A DNA stretch of 6,611 nt, taken from positions 1-6,611 of the forward strand of contig JAATFK010000358.1 of NCBI GenBank assembly GCA_015655225.1. The letters run 5' to 3'. A program made the position numbers and the translations under genes. This DNA comes from Solirubrobacterales bacterium (GTDB lineage Bacteria > Actinomycetota > Thermoleophilia > Solirubrobacterales > Solirubrobacteraceae). Below are positions 5,184 to 6,611 of this stretch, piece after piece (within the stretch, counting starts at the first letter, position 1; the number at the start of each line of letters is the position of its first letter). A model generated the notes under the pieces. That model made no database searches and was not told the origin of the DNA. It saw nothing but the letters and a program-made list of their open reading frames with translations.

Positions 5184-5588
5184 CTAGAGGACCAGCAGGA
5201 TGATCGCCGCGATCGCGAGCGCCGCCAGCAGGGCGGCGGCCGCGACGGCGACCACGACGCGGGGCGGCGGGCCTTCGGGCCCTGCGCGTCTCGCGCTCAC
5301 TCTCGCGTCGGGTGCGGGATCGCGGTCGCGGTCGCCGCCGCGGAGCCGCTCGGAGTCGGTCGTCGGGCGCTCGACGTCGTAGGGGCCGCGGAGGCCGCCC
5401 TTCCAGCCGCTGAAGGCGATCGCGCCGCGCCGCTCGGCCTCTCTGAAGGCGTGGTAGGCGTCGGCGCCGTTCGGCTCGAGGCCCGCCTCGCGAGCGATCG
5501 TCGCGCCGCCAGCGCGACCGGTCGAGGAGGCGTCGATCAAGCGCCCCGCGGAGTCGATGATCGCCTGGACGTGCTCCTCGTTGGGCAT
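5184..5588 (-). CDS. Small C-tail-anchored membrane protein, unknown function
   Basis: I do not recognise the family. The 134-residue product has a soluble, mostly helical N-terminal part (1-75) with EEHVQAIIDSAGRLID, AGGATIAREAGLEPNGADAYHAFREAERRGAI and GWKGGLRGP. The middle stretch looks helix-turn-helix or winged-helix-like (a helix, short turn, second helix, then a beta-like segment), but there is too little to call it DNA-binding. A charged, probably disordered linker rich in Asp, Arg and Pro follows (about 76-110), then one strongly hydrophobic segment at the extreme C-terminus (111-134, ending in AIILLVL). There is no N-terminal signal, so it would be tail-anchored with the N-terminal part in the cytoplasm. 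The ATG is preceded by TACGCT with 6 nt between, again a leaderless arrangement. It converges with the DUF916-like gene, the stops 11 nt apart, and is divergent from a small membrane protein across 50 bp. Confidence 0.75.
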   Translation of the reverse strand: MPNEEHVQAIIDSAGRLIDASSTGRAGGATIAREAGLEPNGADAYHAFREAERRGAIAFSGWKGGLRGPYDVERPTTDSERLRGGDRDRDPAPDARVSARRAGPEGPPPRVVVAVAAAALLAALAIAAIILLVL

Positions 5589-5594
5589 CGCCCC

Positions 5595-5600
5595 AGCGTA
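5595..5600 (-). promoter_or_regulatory. -10 element (TACGCT), leaderless promoter of tail-anchored protein
   Basis: TACGCT on the minus strand, 6 nt before the ATG at 5588. The same hexamer precedes the CapA gene and the tRNA-Glu gene in this window. Confidence 0.55.
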
Positions 5601-5625
5601 GGGGGTCGAGCCGATCGGCTGCGGG

Positions 5626-5631
5626 TAGCGT
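5626..5631 (+). promoter_or_regulatory. -10 element (TAGCGT), leaderless promoter of small membrane protein
   Basis: TAGCGT is 7 nt before the ATG at 5639. It overlaps the upstream GTG at 5630, which therefore cannot be the start if this promoter is used. It is divergent from the -10 at 5595-5600, and the two share a 25-bp gap. Confidence 0.55.
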
Positions 5632-5638
5632 GGCGACC

Positions 5639-5866
5639 ATGGGGCCGGAACAACCGCCGACGCGCCAACGGGGAGGCGGGCTCGGGGCCGCGAAGGGCCG
5701 CGAGTCGCTCCCGTTCTTCCGGGCGGCCGCCGTCGCCTTGGTCGTGAACGTGATCCTGATCGTCGCCGGCGGGGACACCGCCGACACGGTCGGCGCGGCG
5801 TTCCTGGTCGCGGCGGTCGTCCTGCTGGCGTGCGGCGCGTACGTGCGCTGGAGTACGCGGCCGTAG
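5639..5866 (+). CDS. Small two-helix membrane protein, unknown function
   Basis: Product of 75 residues that I cannot assign to a named family. Residues 1-27 are polar and basic (PTRQRGGG, KGRES) and probably cytoplasmic. Two hydrophobic helices follow, at about 28-43 (RAAAVALVVNVILIVAGG) and 50-68 (VGAAFLVAAVVLLACGAYV), joined by a short GGDTADT turn, with a basic end (RWSTRP). Both ends should be cytoplasmic, with the acidic turn outside. ATG 5639 is preferred because a TANNNT -10 lies exactly 7 nt before it; an in-frame GTG at 5630 would add three residues but overlaps the -10. It is followed 10 nt later by another small two-helix protein, so they probably act or are expressed together. 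Small proteins of this form are common in actinobacteria and poorly studied. Confidence 0.72.
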   Translation: MGPEQPPTRQRGGGLGAAKGRESLPFFRAAAVALVVNVILIVAGGDTADTVGAAFLVAAVVLLACGAYVRWSTRP

Positions 5867-5876
5867 GTCCCGCACC

Positions 5877-6065
5877 ATGGACCCGTGGTGGCGATCGATC
5901 GGCGCGTGGCAGACGCGGGTCGCGGTCTACGCGATCTGCGCGGTCTTCTTCGGCGTCAAGGCGATCGTCGATCCCTACGTGATCGCGGCGGTCCTCGCCG
6001 TGATCTGGGCGGTGATGGTCGTGCTGACCTTCGCGACCCGCAACCGGCTCCGGCGGCGTCGATGA
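5877..6065 (+). CDS. Small two-helix membrane protein, unknown function
   Basis: Product of 62 residues with no recognised family. MDPWWRSIGAWQTR is an amphipathic, Trp-rich start. Two hydrophobic helices follow, about 13-30 (TRVAVYAICAVFFGVKAI) and 34-53 (YVIAAVLAVIWAVMVVLTF), with VDP between them, and the protein ends in a strongly basic tail (RNRLRRRR), which sets the C-terminus in the cytoplasm. The ATG lies 10 nt after the previous stop. The stop itself is part of TAGGTC (5864-5869), 7 nt before the ATG, an imperfect match to the -10 pattern used elsewhere in the window. The gene may thus be in an operon with its neighbour, have its own leaderless start, or both. No clear Shine-Dalgarno is seen. 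Confidence 0.7.
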   Translation: MDPWWRSIGAWQTRVAVYAICAVFFGVKAIVDPYVIAAVLAVIWAVMVVLTFATRNRLRRRR

Positions 6066-6108
6066 CGGTCGAGCGCGTCAGACGCAACCGTTGGATCTAG
6101 GCGCTGCT

Positions 6109-6243
6109 TCAGGGGAGCGGTGCCGAGAAGAACACGCTCAGCCAGCGCCGCCACCGCGAGCGCGGCCTGGCGTCCACGTCCACGACGCGCGCGCCCCAAG
6201 CGGTGCGTACGGCAACGTAGGCGCGCTTCACACGGGCGAGCAT
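6109..6243 (-). CDS. Possible 44-residue basic small protein
   Basis: A short minus-strand frame coding for a basic peptide: MLARVKRAYVAVRTAWGARV, then VDVDARPRSRWRRW, ending LSVFFSAPLP. It has a plausible amphipathic basic helix and a hydrophobic end. It lies directly downstream of, and on the same strand as, the tRNA-Glu terminator. CAAGCT 6 nt before the ATG is one base off the TANNNT leaderless pattern. Amino-acid composition looks protein-like rather than random, but the frame is short and nothing confirms translation. Confidence 0.35.
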   Translation of the reverse strand: MLARVKRAYVAVRTAWGARVVDVDARPRSRWRRWLSVFFSAPLP

Positions 6244-6267
6244 GCGCGGAGCTTGCCCCGGAACGAC

Positions 6268-6289
6268 GAAACCCCCGCGTCAACGGGGG
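6268..6289 (-). terminator. Terminator of tRNA-Glu gene
   Basis: On the minus strand CCCCCG (6289-6284) pairs with CGGGGG (6277-6272) across a 6-nt loop, followed by TTT. It lies about 10 nt beyond the tRNA 3' end. Confidence 0.65.
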
Positions 6290-6298
6290 CTTCGGGAG

Positions 6299-6371
6299 TA
6301 CCGCTACCGGGATTCGAACCCGGGTCTCCGCCGTGAGAGGGCGGCGTCCTAGTCCCCTAGACGATAGCGGC
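6299..6371 (-). tRNA. tRNA-Glu (anticodon CTC)
   Basis: A 73-nt cloverleaf on the minus strand. The acceptor GCCGCTA pairs with TAGCGGT, with a G1-U72 wobble as in actinobacterial tRNA-Glu, and the discriminator is A. The anticodon stem is CCGCC/GGCGG with loop CTCTCAC, giving CTC for GAG codons. The T arm contains GGTTCGAATCC. CCA is not encoded. Confidence 0.95.
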
Positions 6372-6382
6372 AAGGGGTCGTG

Positions 6383-6388
6383 AGCGTA
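6383..6388 (-). promoter_or_regulatory. -10 element (TACGCT) of tRNA-Glu
   Basis: TACGCT on the minus strand, 11 nt before the mature 5' end of tRNA-Glu, leaving a short 5' leader for RNase P. Confidence 0.5.
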
Positions 6389-6468
6389 GCAAAGGGCCCC
6401 CGGCAGCGCGGTGCCCCGCGAACGCCGGCGAGGCGGGCTACGACGCGCCGTCGCGCGCGCGGGATCTG

Positions 6469-6474
6469 TATCGT
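6469..6474 (+). promoter_or_regulatory. -10 element (TATCGT) of tRNA-Leu
   Basis: TATCGT preceded by TG (6467-6468), 12 nt before the mature 5' end of tRNA-Leu. Confidence 0.45.
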
Positions 6475-6486
6475 CACGGGACGCTT

Positions 6487-6570
6487 GCGGCTGTGGCGGA
6501 ATTGGTATACGCGCATGGTTCAGGTCCGTGTCCTGGAAACGGGGTGAAGGTTCAAGTCCTTTCAGCTGCA
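6487..6570 (+). tRNA. tRNA-Leu (anticodon CAG)
   Basis: An 84-nt class II tRNA. The acceptor GCGGCTG pairs with CAGCTGC (one G-T wobble) and the discriminator is A. The D arm has TGGCGGAATTGG. The anticodon stem CATGG/CCGTG encloses TTCAGGT, giving CAG for CUG, the major Leu codon in GC-rich genomes. A long variable arm follows, then the T arm GAAGG-TTCAAGT-CCTTT. The 3' end reads ACCT, so CCA is not encoded. Confidence 0.95.
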
Positions 6571-6580
6571 CCTGTCGAGA

Positions 6581-6603
6581 AGCCCCGTCCCCACGGGGCT
6601 TTT
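6581..6603 (+). terminator. Rho-independent terminator of tRNA-Leu
   Basis: AGCCCCGT (6581-6588) pairs perfectly with ACGGGGCT (6593-6600) across CCCC and runs into TTTT (6600-6603). It lies 10 nt after the tRNA. Confidence 0.85.
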
Positions 6604-6611
6604 CGCGTTTC

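Noticed and set aside
3457..5787. Very long open frame on the minus strand through the WxL-like and DUF916-like genes
   Set aside because: Product is Arg/Gly/Asp-rich low-complexity sequence, opposite two genes with clear signal peptides and domains; stop codons are scarce in every frame of such GC-rich DNA.
5630..5866. GTG 5630 as start of the small membrane protein
   Set aside because: It overlaps the TAGCGT -10 element that is spaced correctly for ATG 5639.
6299..6603. tRNA-associated integration (att) site or mobile element
   Set aside because: No duplicated tRNA 3' end, integrase or direct repeat is visible in the window.

Overview
The window is very GC-rich and has the look of a high-GC actinobacterium. 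Several genes have a TANNNT -10 element 6-7 nt upstream of the start codon and no Shine-Dalgarno, which is the arrangement of leaderless actinobacterial mRNAs. The tRNA genes do not encode CCA, and the tRNA-Glu has an actinobacterial-style acceptor stem with G1-U72. Family content (DUF4430 lipoprotein, PduO adenosyltransferase, lipid-anchored FKBP and CapA, a WxL-like/DUF916-like pair) suggests Thermoleophilia/Solirubrobacterales. That placement is inference, not shown by the sequence.

Layout. (1) 1-533 minus: C-terminally truncated DUF4430 (transcobalamin-C-terminal-like) lipoprotein, divergent from (2) 731-1300 plus: a PduO-type cob(I)alamin adenosyltransferase. Together they suggest a cobalamin-handling locus. 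(3) 1379-2032 plus: FKBP-type prolyl isomerase lipoprotein with a Thr-rich tether. (4) 2060-3235 minus: CapA-family metallophosphoesterase-like lipoprotein, convergent with the FKBP gene across a shared hairpin. It has no ATG, GTG or TTG at its true N-terminus and seems to start at ATT. (5) 3236-3525: regulatory region with two dyads, a -10 element and a strong resemblance to a class I cyclic-di-GMP (GEMM-I) aptamer. (6) 3526-4098 and 4105-5172 plus: a secreted WxL-like protein and a DUF916-like membrane-anchored partner, six bases apart, apparently a two-gene surface operon under the RNA element. (7) 5184-5588 minus: small C-tail-anchored protein of unknown function. (8) 5639-5866 and 5877-6065 plus: two small two-helix membrane proteins. 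(9) 6109-6243 minus: possible 44-residue protein. (10) Divergent tRNA-Glu(CTC), minus, and tRNA-Leu(CAG), plus, each with a terminator.

Most products are cell-envelope proteins: three lipoproteins, a secreted protein and several membrane proteins. The most notable hypothesis is a GEMM-like riboswitch controlling a WxL/DUF916-type cell-surface pair outside Firmicutes. The 5' half of the aptamer departs from the canonical sequence, so its ligand is open.
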